Part shown: in pieces, positions 1 through 6,584 of the stretch
How positions within the stretch are numbered: position 1 is the stretch's first letter
Layout of the letters: every line of letters begins with the position of its first letter
DNA from: Actinobacteria bacterium UBA2184
GTDB lineage: Bacteria; Actinomycetota; Coriobacteriia; Anaerosomatales; Anaerosomataceae
Assembly (NCBI GenBank): GCA_002328745.1
Contig: DCVQ01000001.1
Coordinates: 1 to 13,528 of the forward strand
DNA length: 13,528 nt
Direction of reading: 5' to 3'
Program-made: the position numbers and the translations under genes
Notes under the pieces: model-generated
What the model was told of the DNA's origin: nothing
Databases searched by the model: none
The model's input: the letters and a program-made list of their open reading frames with translations, nothing else

Positions 1-30
1 TGCGATTCAAACTTGAACTCAGGCACCCTC

Positions 31-600
31 TCACGGCTTACTGCCGGGCATGGACTGTGCCGAGGCGCTGTCCGGGTACCTCCGGTCGGTGACCTCGTGC
101 CAGACGGACATGTTCCACGAGTACGCAGACGCCGCAGTGAAGTACTCGGACCATCCGGAGGCGTCGTCATCGATCGAGCCCCGAAGACCGGACCAGTCCA
201 CGAGATCGGCATCAGCCCGGGTGTACGTGCATACCACCACGCGGGCTTCGTGGGCGAAATCGATCACGACCGCTCCGACATCCTGGTTCGCCATCAGCCC
301 TGGGGTCACCAGCGCCCCGAACTGGGCGGCCCTGCCGGCCGCGTTCCACGCGTCACAGACCGACCCAACCTCCGCCGAGACGGTCACCGTGGCCTCGCCG
401 GCCGACCCTTCAACCTTCACGTCGACGATCGTGATGGGTGGTTCCCCCGCCTCCTGCGCCGCGGCGTCCGCTAGGGTGCGCACGGCTGCCGTATCGAGAT
501 ACGCATCTGCGAAGTCCCGCTGCGCTGCAGCGTACCCGGTACCGCAGCCAGCAACGGCCCCCACCGCAGCGAGCAGAATCAGCACGGCAAGACGACGCAT
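31..600 (-). CDS. Small lipoprotein of unknown function, probable integron gene cassette
   Basis: Encodes 189 residues. The N-terminus is a typical lipoprotein signal: MRR, a hydrophobic run (residues 4-17), then a VAGC lipobox with the acceptor Cys19. After processing it should be a ~171-residue protein held on the outer face of the membrane. Residues 57-78 look like alternating beta strands, and two further cysteines (C82, C124) could form a disulfide. I recognise no family. A GGAGG ribosome-binding site sits only three bases before the ATG, and the ATG gives a complete signal peptide, which supports this start. The gene lies just after a GTTAGGC integron core site (615-621) and shares the orientation of the integrase gene, so it is probably the first cassette. 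It ends in TGA, whereas every non-overlapping gene elsewhere in the window ends in TAG, which fits foreign origin weakly. Existence as a gene is fairly sure; cassette status is inference. Confidence 0.8.
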   Translation of the reverse strand: MRRLAVLILLAAVGAVAGCGTGYAAAQRDFADAYLDTAAVRTLADAAAQEAGEPPITIVDVKVEGSAGEATVTVSAEVGSVCDAWNAAGRAAQFGALVTPGLMANQDVGAVVIDFAHEARVVVCTYTRADADLVDWSGLRGSIDDDASGWSEYFTAASAYSWNMSVWHEVTDRRYPDSASAQSMPGSKP

Positions 601-614
601 GTTCCTCCAGGTGT

Positions 615-621
615 GCCTAAC
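615..621 (-). other. Integron core recombination site GTTAGGC, candidate attI
   Basis: On the minus strand the sequence reads GTTAGGC, a perfect match to the GTTRRRY core cut by integron integrases (between G and TT). It lies 139 bases beyond the intI stop codon and 14 bases before the lipoprotein start. An attC site would need a partner RYYYAAC box 40-130 bases to the 5' side; I searched that stretch of the minus strand (622-760) and found none, so the site behaves as a single-core attI rather than an attC. The surrounding 601-680 segment is noticeably less GC-rich than the flanking genes. Whether the integrase uses it is inference. Confidence 0.6.
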
Positions 622-625
622 AACT

Positions 626-654
626 AGTATCCAGACACGATACGACCTTGCCAG
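626..654 (-). promoter_or_regulatory. Possible cassette promoter next to the attI-like site
   Basis: On the minus strand CTGGCA and GATACT are separated by 17 bases, each matching four of six consensus positions for the housekeeping sigma factor. Transcription would begin near 619, at the core site itself, and run directly into the lipoprotein gene. Integrons often carry a Pc promoter reading into the first cassette, which would be this promoter's role. Weak sequence match, so tentative. Confidence 0.35.
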
Positions 655-760
655 AACATACCACAGTCACAAATATGCGGAGCAGCACCCTCCCCACCCA
701 CCTCGTCACCATTATGGCGGCGAGTTTTGCAGTCTGTATAAGCCGCAGTCGTGCATCGCC

Positions 761-1732
761 CTAGATGCCGTCGAGCGGGCTCCGCACGCCGCGGCCTCCC
801 CGGTTCAGCACGTGCGTGTAGACCATGGTGGTCCGAACGTCCTTGTGCCCGAGCAGCTCCTGGATCGTCCTGATGTCGTAGCCCGACTCGAGCAGCTGGG
901 TTGCGAAGGAATGCCTCAGCGTGTGAGCCCCGGCGTTCTTGGGAATGCCCGCCCGCCTGATCGCGTCCTTCATCGCCCGCTGTACGAGTGTCGCATGCAC
1001 GTGATGGCGTCCTTGTGCGCCCGTTCGGGGGTTGGTCCACCGGCGCTCCTGGGGGAACACCCACTGCCACCGCCACTCGGCGGGCGCGTTCGGATACTTC
1101 CGGCTCAGCGCATCGGGCAGCACTACGCGACCCCACCCCGCTGACAGATCGGACTCGTGCACCACTTTCGCCTGTCGCAGCTGATCCTTGAGCGGGCCAC
1201 GGAGCGCCTCGGGCAGCATGGTCACGCGGTCCTTCGCGCCCTTACCATCCCGAACGAGGATCTCGTTCCGCTCGAAGTCGACGTCCTGCACGCGCAGCCG
1301 CAGACACTCGTTGAGGCGCAGTCCGGCTCCGTACATCACCTGCGCCATCAGCCGAAACTGCCCCTGGAGTTCGGCGAACACCGCCTGCACTTCCCCGCGC
1401 GTGAACACCACCGGGAGGTGGTCCGACCCGCGCGCCCGCACGAGTCCCGGCATCTCCCCGACGTCCCGGTCCAGCACGCGCCGGTACAGGAACAGCACCG
1501 CCGAGAGCGCCTGGGTCTGCGTGGACGCGCTCACGTCCAGGTCCACGGCGAGGTGCGTGACGAACGCGTTGATCTCGTCCTCACCCATCTCATCGGGATG
1601 CCGCATCCCGTGGTATCTGAGGTAGCGGGTGACCCACTGCCAGTACGCCTTCTCGGTACGCTCGCTGTAGTGGCGCGCACGCATGGCAGAGTGGAACCGC
1701 TCGGCAAGCCGGGGCCCGCGTGCGTCTTCCAT
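761..1732 (-). CDS. intI: Integron integrase (tyrosine recombinase, IntI family)
   Basis: Encodes 323 residues, close to the ~320-340 of known IntI proteins. It catalyses capture and excision of gene cassettes between attI and attC sites. The N-terminal SAM-like domain (about 8-95) contains the YSxRTExAY motif. The catalytic domain carries R139 (GAGLRLNE), K164 (in RDGKGAKDR), H270 and R273 (HTLRHSFAT), H296 (LLGHKDV) and the nucleophile Y305 (TTMVYTHV). Residues 201-226 hold the insertion unique to integron integrases (LPDALSRKYPN, then W-rich), which XerC/XerD lack. The C-terminus GGxGVRSPLD is also typical. Start at the ATG at 1732; the reading frame stays open further upstream, but there it shadows the neighbouring gene and no IntI homology is seen. 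The Shine-Dalgarno match (GGGGGCGGG) is poor. Gene appears intact. Confidence 0.96.
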   Translation of the reverse strand: MEDARGPRLAERFHSAMRARHYSERTEKAYWQWVTRYLRYHGMRHPDEMGEDEINAFVTHLAVDLDVSASTQTQALSAVLFLYRRVLDRDVGEMPGLVRARGSDHLPVVFTRGEVQAVFAELQGQFRLMAQVMYGAGLRLNECLRLRVQDVDFERNEILVRDGKGAKDRVTMLPEALRGPLKDQLRQAKVVHESDLSAGWGRVVLPDALSRKYPNAPAEWRWQWVFPQERRWTNPRTGAQGRHHVHATLVQRAMKDAIRRAGIPKNAGAHTLRHSFATQLLESGYDIRTIQELLGHKDVRTTMVYTHVLNRGGRGVRSPLDGI

Positions 1733-1899
1733 GCCCGCCCCCTGTCCCGCACCCGACAAGGGGAAGCATCCTACACCTGTTTGAACCGGGTCTGAGCCGA
1801 ACCTGAAGCGGACAGCGCACGACGCGACGGAGTCCCGGCGTCGCGCGCGATCGACCGCGCGATCGACCGCGAAATCGAAGCGACGTCGCGGCGGCGCCC
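1733..1899. other. Non-coding region upstream of intI
   Basis: This 167-base gap holds the intI promoter region and the end of the flavodiiron gene. A TAGGAT (-10-like, minus strand) lies at about 1768-1773 but has no convincing -35 partner. Two direct GGTTC copies 16 bases apart (minus strand, about 1783-1803) could be a regulator site. I found no GTTRRRY core in the orientation expected for a classical attI, and no recognisable LexA box of the CTGT-N8-ACAG or GAAC-N4-GTTC type. A short tandem repeat sits at 1847-1881. Confidence 0.6.
1847..1881. repeat. Tandem 12-bp direct repeat
   Basis: Two perfect adjacent copies of GCGATCGACCGC (1847-1858 and 1859-1870) are followed by a degraded third copy containing AAATCGAAG. 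It lies between the flavodiiron stop codon and the intI upstream region. It may be only slippage in GC-rich DNA; each copy includes CGATCG, a palindrome. Confidence 0.7.
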
Positions 1900-3090
1900 C
1901 TACCGCGCCTTCACGGCCTCGGCGATCTGGCGGCCCCACGCCTCGGCGGCTGCCAGGTCCTCGTCGGTCGGCCGGTACTTCACCAGGAAGTCCTCGAGCG
2001 GCAGCTCGAACCCGATCTCCTCGAGCTGAGCGCGCATCTGCTTCTCGGCGCCCTTGCTCCACCCGTAGCTGCCGAAGATGGCGGCGATCCGGTCGGTGGG
2101 CTTGAGACCCCACAGGTACTGCAGGTAGCCGGCCATCCGGTAGAGCATCCCGTGGTGCAGCGTGGGCGAGCCGAAAACGACGGCCTTCGAGTCGAGCATC
2201 TCGTGCGTGACGTGCGCGATCGGCGTCACCGCCAGATCGTAGACCGCCACCTCCACACCCTCGGCACCGATGGCGTCGGCCACCCGGCGCGCGATGGCCT
2301 CGGTGGAGCCCCACATCGTGGTGAAGACCACGAGCGCCTTGTCGCGCTTCTCGCCGGCGCCCCAGCGCTGATAGGCGTCGAGCACGCGCCCGAAGTCGCC
2401 GCCGCGCCAGATGAGCCCGTGGCTCGGCGCGACGATGTCGAGCTTCCATCCGGTCTCGACCACCTTGGTGATCGCCTTGCCCACCGCCGTGCCGAGCGGC
2501 AGGAGGATGTTCGCGTAGTAGACGCCGGCCTCGCGCAGCACCTCGTCGACGCCGTACTCGTCGGCAAACCGTTCGTCGCTCGATACGTGCTGGCCGAACG
2601 CGTCATTGGGCATCAGCGTCGCCGCTTCGGGGCAGTACGTGAACATCGAGTCGGGCCAGTGCACCATCGGCAGGGGCAGGAACTCGAGCGTGCGTCCGCC
2701 CAGGTCGAGCGGCTCGCCCGCCTTCACGGCCTCGACCACCAGGCCGTTGTGGTAGTCGGCCACGCCCTTCACGCCGGCCGCCGACGCGAGCACCTTCGCC
2801 TGCGGCATCGCCGCCATCACCTCGGGCAGGCCGCCGTTGTGGTCGGGCTCCACGTGGTTGACGATGATGTGCGTCACCTTATCGAGCGGCACGACGGTCT
2901 CGACCCGCGCCAGCATCTCGGAGACGAACGGCGCTTTGGTGGTGTCCACGAGCGCGATGCCGGACTCGCCGATCACCAGATACGCGTTGTAGGTGGTGCC
3001 CTGCGGGGTCTCGAAGCCGTGGAAGTCGCGCAGGCTCCAGTCGATCGCGCCCACCCACCAGATGTTGTCGGTCACTTGCACGGCGCGCAT
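1900..3090 (-). CDS. fprA: Flavodiiron protein (FprA/ROO type O2 or NO reductase)
   Basis: Encodes 396 residues, the usual length for a class A flavodiiron protein. These cytoplasmic enzymes reduce oxygen to water or nitric oxide to nitrous oxide and protect anaerobes. The N-terminal metallo-beta-lactamase-like domain (1-245) carries the complete diiron ligand set: H79, E81, D83 and H84 (NHVEPDHNGG), H144, D163 and H224. The C-terminal flavodoxin domain (about 252-396) begins with the FMN phosphate loop TTMWGSTEA and a second flavin loop around GSPTLHHGM. No fused rubredoxin or flavin reductase domain is present, so electrons must come from a separate rubredoxin or reductase, not in this window. 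A strong GAGGAGG site eight bases before the ATG fixes the start. It is separated by about 150 bases from the acetyltransferase gene upstream and probably has its own promoter, though I found no clear one. Whether O2 or NO is the main substrate cannot be read from the sequence. Confidence 0.97.
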   Translation of the reverse strand: MRAVQVTDNIWWVGAIDWSLRDFHGFETPQGTTYNAYLVIGESGIALVDTTKAPFVSEMLARVETVVPLDKVTHIIVNHVEPDHNGGLPEVMAAMPQAKVLASAAGVKGVADYHNGLVVEAVKAGEPLDLGGRTLEFLPLPMVHWPDSMFTYCPEAATLMPNDAFGQHVSSDERFADEYGVDEVLREAGVYYANILLPLGTAVGKAITKVVETGWKLDIVAPSHGLIWRGGDFGRVLDAYQRWGAGEKRDKALVVFTTMWGSTEAIARRVADAIGAEGVEVAVYDLAVTPIAHVTHEMLDSKAVVFGSPTLHHGMLYRMAGYLQYLWGLKPTDRIAAIFGSYGWSKGAEKQMRAQLEEIGFELPLEDFLVKYRPTDEDLAAAEAWGRQIAEAVKAR

Positions 3091-3189
3091 GGCGTGGCCT
3101 CCTCGATGCGATTAGGTTACCGGTACTTGATACCCGAGTCGCGCCGGTCGGGCGCAAGGGCGCGGTCGGACGGGCGCTCCCGCGGCCGG

Positions 3190-3240
3190 CTAAGTCGCAG
3201 GCTCCCGCCACATGGGATAGAGCGTGGGCCCCCCGTGCGG
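3190..3240 (-). pseudogene. Severed C-terminal tail of the acetyltransferase
   Basis: Directly after the TAG at 3241-3243 the same frame continues for 16 codons, reading PHGGPTLYPMWREPAT, then a second TAG at 3190-3192. The GGPT...PMWREP string resembles the last beta strand that ends many actinobacterial GNAT proteins of this type. The position of the stop matches the place where relatives have a short residue run before GGPT. This indicates that a single-base change (for example TTG to TAG) removed the end of the protein. The family comparison is from memory, not from an alignment. Confidence 0.6.
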
Positions 3241-3822
3241 CTACGGAATCGCGGGACGCTCACGATACCCGAATCGGCCGTAGTAGGGAACGAGATCCTG
3301 CCGCGTGCCCTCCAGATATGCCGGCAAGCCCTCTTTGTCGCAGCGGTCGAGAACTGCGCCGAGCAGCTCGGAGCCGATGCCTTCTCCCTGGCGATCGGGA
3401 TCGACACCGACGAAGAACAGGTAGAAGTGGGGCTCCTGCGGGTGGTGCCGCTCGATCTCGTTGAACGCCGACAGCCGCGTCGGTACGCGGCCGACTCCCC
3501 ATGCTTGCACCGCCTGCCACAGGAAGCGCGCCTGCTCGCGCGGACCCACCCTGAACGCTCCGGGCGGAGTCCACATCGCTACCCCGCTGAGGTCGGGCGT
3601 CGCCCACACCTCGTCGTACGGCAGCGTCAGCAGACGGAGACAGACGGTGAAGAACCGGCGCATCGCCTCATCGTGCCGGGCATCCTGACGGACGACCCAA
3701 TTCACGAACGGGTCATCGGCGAATGTCCGCGCGAGGACTCCGGCCGCTTCCGGAACCTCCTCGGCCGTGAGGCGGTGGAGCGGAACGCCTGGCGAACTCG
3801 CGTGGGAACCACTGCAGACCAT
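3241..3822 (-). CDS. GNAT-family N-acetyltransferase, probably truncated at the C-terminus
   Basis: Encodes 193 residues. GNAT enzymes move an acetyl group from acetyl-CoA to an amine; the substrate here is unknown. The acetyl-CoA pyrophosphate-binding motif A is clear: FVGVDPDRQGEGIGSELL at about 137-154, with QxxGxG at 145-150. The following EGTRQDLVPYYGRFGYRE segment (171-188) is the usual motif B region with the YxRFGY signature. The ATG at 3822 is chosen because AAGAGGG lies eight bases before it and the preceding sequence has no homology. The gene starts 62 bases after the polyprenyl synthase stop and could be co-transcribed with it. The protein ends early at FGYRERPAIP; an in-frame continuation resembling the family's final strand follows the TAG. 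So it may be a recent pseudogene, a tolerated truncation, or a base error. Confidence 0.85.
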   Translation of the reverse strand: MVCSGSHASSPGVPLHRLTAEEVPEAAGVLARTFADDPFVNWVVRQDARHDEAMRRFFTVCLRLLTLPYDEVWATPDLSGVAMWTPPGAFRVGPREQARFLWQAVQAWGVGRVPTRLSAFNEIERHHPQEPHFYLFFVGVDPDRQGEGIGSELLGAVLDRCDKEGLPAYLEGTRQDLVPYYGRFGYRERPAIP

Positions 3823-3884
3823 CCCGAAGACCCTCTTCGGAAGCACACGGGTCGGTGCCGATACGGTCCCTGTACCCGCTTCGC

Positions 3885-4892
3885 CTAGTTGTCTCTCTCC
3901 ACGAAGAAGTCGGCCATCGACAGCAGCAGGTCGCGCGCCTTCGTCTTCGGCAGCGCCGCCTCGAGCTCGGCCTTCGCGTCGAGCACGAGGTCGCGCGCGT
4001 AGCGGCGGGCGAAATCGATGCTGCCGGCCTCGGTCATGAGATCGACAGCCTCCTGCAGCACCGCGGGGTCCTCGGCACGCGACGCGAGTATCGCGAGCAG
4101 GCGCTCCCGCCTCGGCGAGTACTGGAGCGCGTGCACCGCCGCAAGCGTGCGCTTGCCCTCGGTGATGTCGCTCCGGAAGTCCTTCTTGGTGGCCTCGCGC
4201 GTGCCCACGAGGTTGAGCACGTCGTCCTGGATCTGGAACGCGAGGCCGGCCGCCATCCCGAAGGACCTCAGCGCGGCGATCTGCTCCTCGGTCCCCCCGC
4301 CGACGATCGCACCGATGGCGAGCGGGACCGCGCCCGAGTAGAACGCCGTCTTGTGGTTGGCCATCGCGAGGTAGTCGTCGACCGTGATGTCGAAGCGGTC
4401 GTCGCGCGCCCAGCCGATGTCGAGCGCCTGGCCCTCGATCGTGCGCGTGGTCATGTCGACGAGCTCCTTGAGCACGCGGAGCTTGATGGCGTCGCCGAGT
4501 CCGGGGTCGTTCACGACCGCGCCCGTGACGAGCGAGAGTGCGAGATCGCCCGAGTTGATGGCGAGCGCGTCGCCCTCCACCACGTGCAGGCACGGCTCGC
4601 CGCGCCGCGTGAGCGAGCTGTCCATGATGTCGTCGTGGATGAGCGCCGCCGTGTGGAAGTGCTCGATCGCCGCTGCCGACGGCCACGCGCGCTTCGGATC
4701 GCCGCCCACGGCCTCGGCCGCAAGCAGGCAGATGAGCGGCCGGTGCCGCTTGCCGGCGTTGCGCGTGTACTCCTTGAGCGGCCCGTAGAGGTACCGCTTC
4801 ATATCGGCATGGGTGCCGTCGGCGAAGAACTCCGCGAGGTACGCGTCGAACTTCGTGGCGTTCCGCTTGAGGTAGAGCTCGAAGGCGGTCAT
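3885..4892 (-). CDS. Polyprenyl diphosphate synthase (trans-isoprenyl, IspA/IspB family)
   Basis: Encodes 335 residues. It extends allylic diphosphates with isopentenyl diphosphate, giving chains for quinones, carotenoids or lipids. The N-terminal GKRHRP (47-52) binds the IPP diphosphate. The first aspartate-rich motif is HDDIMD (D87, D88, D91) followed by the RRG loop; the second is QIQDDVLN (D223, D224), in which the last Asp of DDxxD is Asn227, a variant common in long-chain and GGPP synthases. The DITEGKRT motif (242-249) is also present. Chain length cannot be safely predicted. The ATG is preceded by GGGAGGG three to four bases away. A good promoter lies at 4970-4998, so this gene probably starts a transcript that may include the acetyltransferase. 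Confidence 0.95.
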   Translation of the reverse strand: MTAFELYLKRNATKFDAYLAEFFADGTHADMKRYLYGPLKEYTRNAGKRHRPLICLLAAEAVGGDPKRAWPSAAAIEHFHTAALIHDDIMDSSLTRRGEPCLHVVEGDALAINSGDLALSLVTGAVVNDPGLGDAIKLRVLKELVDMTTRTIEGQALDIGWARDDRFDITVDDYLAMANHKTAFYSGAVPLAIGAIVGGGTEEQIAALRSFGMAAGLAFQIQDDVLNLVGTREATKKDFRSDITEGKRTLAAVHALQYSPRRERLLAILASRAEDPAVLQEAVDLMTEAGSIDFARRYARDLVLDAKAELEAALPKTKARDLLLSMADFFVERDN

Positions 4893-4969
4893 GACCCTCC
4901 CGGGAAGGCCCGGCGGCGCGCGGAACCCGCAGCGGATCCGCGGTGCGTCGGGCCGGATGTCCGGACGCT

Positions 4970-4998
4970 ATCTTACGGTTCGGTGACGGGGGCGGCAA
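4970..4998 (-). promoter_or_regulatory. Probable sigma-70-type promoter of the polyprenyl synthase gene
   Basis: On the minus strand TTGCCG and TAAGAT are separated by exactly 17 bases, each matching four of six consensus positions. Transcription would begin near 4963 and give a leader of about 70 bases before the ATG at 4892. The local drop in GC around TAAGATAG within a very GC-rich gap supports it. Confidence 0.5.
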
Positions 4999-5017
4999 CC
5001 CGCGCGCGTCGCGGCGC

Positions 5018-5040
5018 CCGGATGCGGCGCGCCGCTCCGG
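5018..5040 (-). terminator. Strong GC hairpin just after fetB, possible terminator
   Basis: CCGGA-GCGGCG-CGCCGC-A-TCCGG (minus strand) folds into a stem of up to 11 base pairs with one bulged A, beginning three bases after the fetB stop codon. No T-run follows, so it is not a classical intrinsic terminator. Hairpins without a U-tract are proposed to terminate in some actinobacteria, and its position between fetB and the next promoter fits that role. Confidence 0.4.
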
Positions 5041-5043
5041 CAC

Positions 5044-5853
5044 CTACTCTCCCCCGCGAATCCCCTTGTCGAGGTAGACGCCCTCGTCCGAGAACCGGCG
5101 CCGGTACGTGAGCATCACGACCATCACCGAGCCGAGCGCGGTGGCGGCCGCGACCATGAGCATCACGACCACCTGGTAGCCGGTGGCGGCGAGCGGGTCG
5201 GCGCCCGCGAGGATCTGACCGGTCATCATGCCCGGGATGAAGACGATGCCCGCCGCGGCCATCGAGTTGATGGTGGGGATGAGCGCGGCGGCAAGCGCCT
5301 TGCGCACGCTCGGCGCCGCTGCCTCCCACGGCGTGGCGCCAAGCGCCACGAGCGTGATGAGCTCGTCGGCCCGCGACTCGAGGTCGGCGAAGGTGCGCTC
5401 GAGCGCAAGCGCGATGCCCGTCATCGAGTTGCCGAGCACCATGCCGGCGATCGGGATCACGTACTGCGCGCGGTACCAGGGCTCCACCTGCACGACGAGC
5501 CCCGTCACCGAGAACGTGATGATGAACCCGGTGAGCGCCATGGAGACGAGCGAGCTGCCCCACAGCCCGCGCGGCGCGTCGGGCGCCCGCTTCACGACGA
5601 TGCGTGCCGCCGCCGCGGTCATCAGCAGCAGCAACCCGATCACGAGCCACGCGCTGTCGATGTCGAAGACCCAGCGCAGCACGAGTCCGAGCGCGAAGAG
5701 CTGCAGGTAGGTGCGCACGGTCGCGATGGCGAGGTCCTTCTCGAGGCCGAGCGACAGCCGCATCGAGATGACGCCCGCCACCACCACGAAGCCGACCGCG
5801 AGCAGCAGCTGCGGCCAGCCGATCACGACCACGCCCGCGGTCTCGGCGGTCAC
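5044..5853 (-). CDS. fetB: FetB-type ABC transporter permease (UPF0014), putative iron exporter
   Basis: Encodes 269 residues with about seven predicted membrane segments. In E. coli, FetB with the ATPase FetA forms an exporter that lowers iron stress. Family hallmarks are visible: RTYLQLFALG near 47-56, GMVLGNSMTGIALALER near 137-153, ELITLVALGATPWEA near 164-178 and a PTINSMAAAGIVFIPGMMTG stretch near 194-213. The start is a GTG at 5853 with a strong GAGGAGG site seven bases before it; the GTG overlaps the fetA stop (GTGA), so the two are translationally coupled. The substrate in this organism is inferred only from the E. coli relatives; other metals or solutes are possible. Confidence 0.92.
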   Translation of the reverse strand: MTAETAGVVVIGWPQLLLAVGFVVVAGVISMRLSLGLEKDLAIATVRTYLQLFALGLVLRWVFDIDSAWLVIGLLLLMTAAAARIVVKRAPDAPRGLWGSSLVSMALTGFIITFSVTGLVVQVEPWYRAQYVIPIAGMVLGNSMTGIALALERTFADLESRADELITLVALGATPWEAAAPSVRKALAAALIPTINSMAAAGIVFIPGMMTGQILAGADPLAATGYQVVVMLMVAAATALGSVMVVMLTYRRRFSDEGVYLDKGIRGGE

Positions 5854-6584
5854 GACGCCACCTCCTCGAACCGCCCGCCGGCAAGCCGCAGCCGCCGGGA
5901 GGCGACGCCGTCAGGTCGCGTGTGCCGAACGCGCACCACGCCGCCGCCGGCCTCGGCGAACCGCACCGTCATCGCCGCCACCTGCGCGGCCGACTCCTCG
6001 TCGAGATTCGCGTCCGGCTCGTCGAGAAGCAGCACGTCGGGCGCGGTGAGCAGCACGCGCAGCAGCGCGACGCGCGCCCCTTGTCCCACCGAGAGCCGCG
6101 ACGCTTCCCGGCTGAGGTTCACGTCCGCAAGACCCGCCCGGTCGAGCGTGTCGCGCAGCGTCTCGTCGCCTACCACCGGCCGCCCCTGGCGGACTTTGAG
6201 CGTCCACGGCACCAGCAGGTTCTCGCGCACCGTTCCGCTCACGAGCACCGCGCGCTGCGGCACGAGCGCCACCAGCGCGCGCCAGGCCTCGGGCGAGAAC
6301 GCGTCGGCCGGCCGTCCCGCCAGCAAGAGCGAGCCCGTCGCGCCGGGCAGCATGCGGGCGAGCGCGCGCAGAAGCGTCGTCTTCCCCGCCCCCGACGGGC
6401 CCGTCACGTCCACGACCTCGGAGGACGCAACCGAAAGCGAGACGCCGTCAAGCACCGGCAGCGGGCCGCTATCGCCCTCCCGCACCACCACGAGGTCGCG
6501 CGCCTCGAGCAGCGGCACGGGCCGGAGCGGGACTCTCCGGCGCGCGGGAGCGCCCGCGTCAACCGCGGTGAGGGCGTCGCTCAC
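5850..6584 (-). CDS. fetA: FetA-type ABC transporter ATPase
   Basis: Encodes 244 residues, the ATP-hydrolysing partner of the membrane protein made by the next gene. Walker A is GPSGAGKTT (62-70), the Q-loop glutamine is Q110 (LVPQR), the signature is LSVGQ (164-168) in place of the usual LSGGQ, Walker B is DVLLLDEP (183-190) with catalytic E189, and the switch histidine is H221. The first 25 residues are a Pro/Arg-rich extension with no motif. The start is a GTG at 6584 that overlaps the nitroreductase stop codon (GTGA); the frame stays open further upstream, but there it shadows the nitroreductase gene. The same kind of overlap joins it to fetB, so the three genes form one translationally coupled unit. 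Confidence 0.92.
   Translation of the reverse strand: MSDALTAVDAGAPARRRVPLRPVPLLEARDLVVVREGDSGPLPVLDGVSLSVASSEVVDVTGPSGAGKTTLLRALARMLPGATGSLLLAGRPADAFSPEAWRALVALVPQRAVLVSGTVRENLLVPWTLKVRQGRPVVGDETLRDTLDRAGLADVNLSREASRLSVGQGARVALLRVLLTAPDVLLLDEPDANLDEESAAQVAAMTVRFAEAGGGVVRVRHTRPDGVASRRLRLAGGRFEEVAS

Noticed and set aside
1733..1899. Classical attI upstream of intI
   Set aside because: No GTTRRRY in the required orientation; the nearest strings, such as GTTTGAA, do not fit.
1733..2449. Longer form of the integrase frame, open to 2449
   Set aside because: The extra part overlaps the flavodiiron gene on the same strand in another frame and has no IntI similarity; the ATG at 1732 gives a normal-length integrase.
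3241..3243. Pyrrolysine or programmed readthrough at the acetyltransferase TAG
   Set aside because: TAG is the commonest normal stop in the window, so routine decoding as an amino acid is unlikely; a mutation or truncation is simpler.
2152..3888. Long plus-strand open frame of 578 codons
   Set aside because: It is antisense to the flavodiiron and acetyltransferase genes, rich in Arg/His/Val as expected for a GC-rich shadow frame, and shows no motif. Similar long plus-strand frames at 3855-5111 and 9949-11316 were rejected for the same reason.
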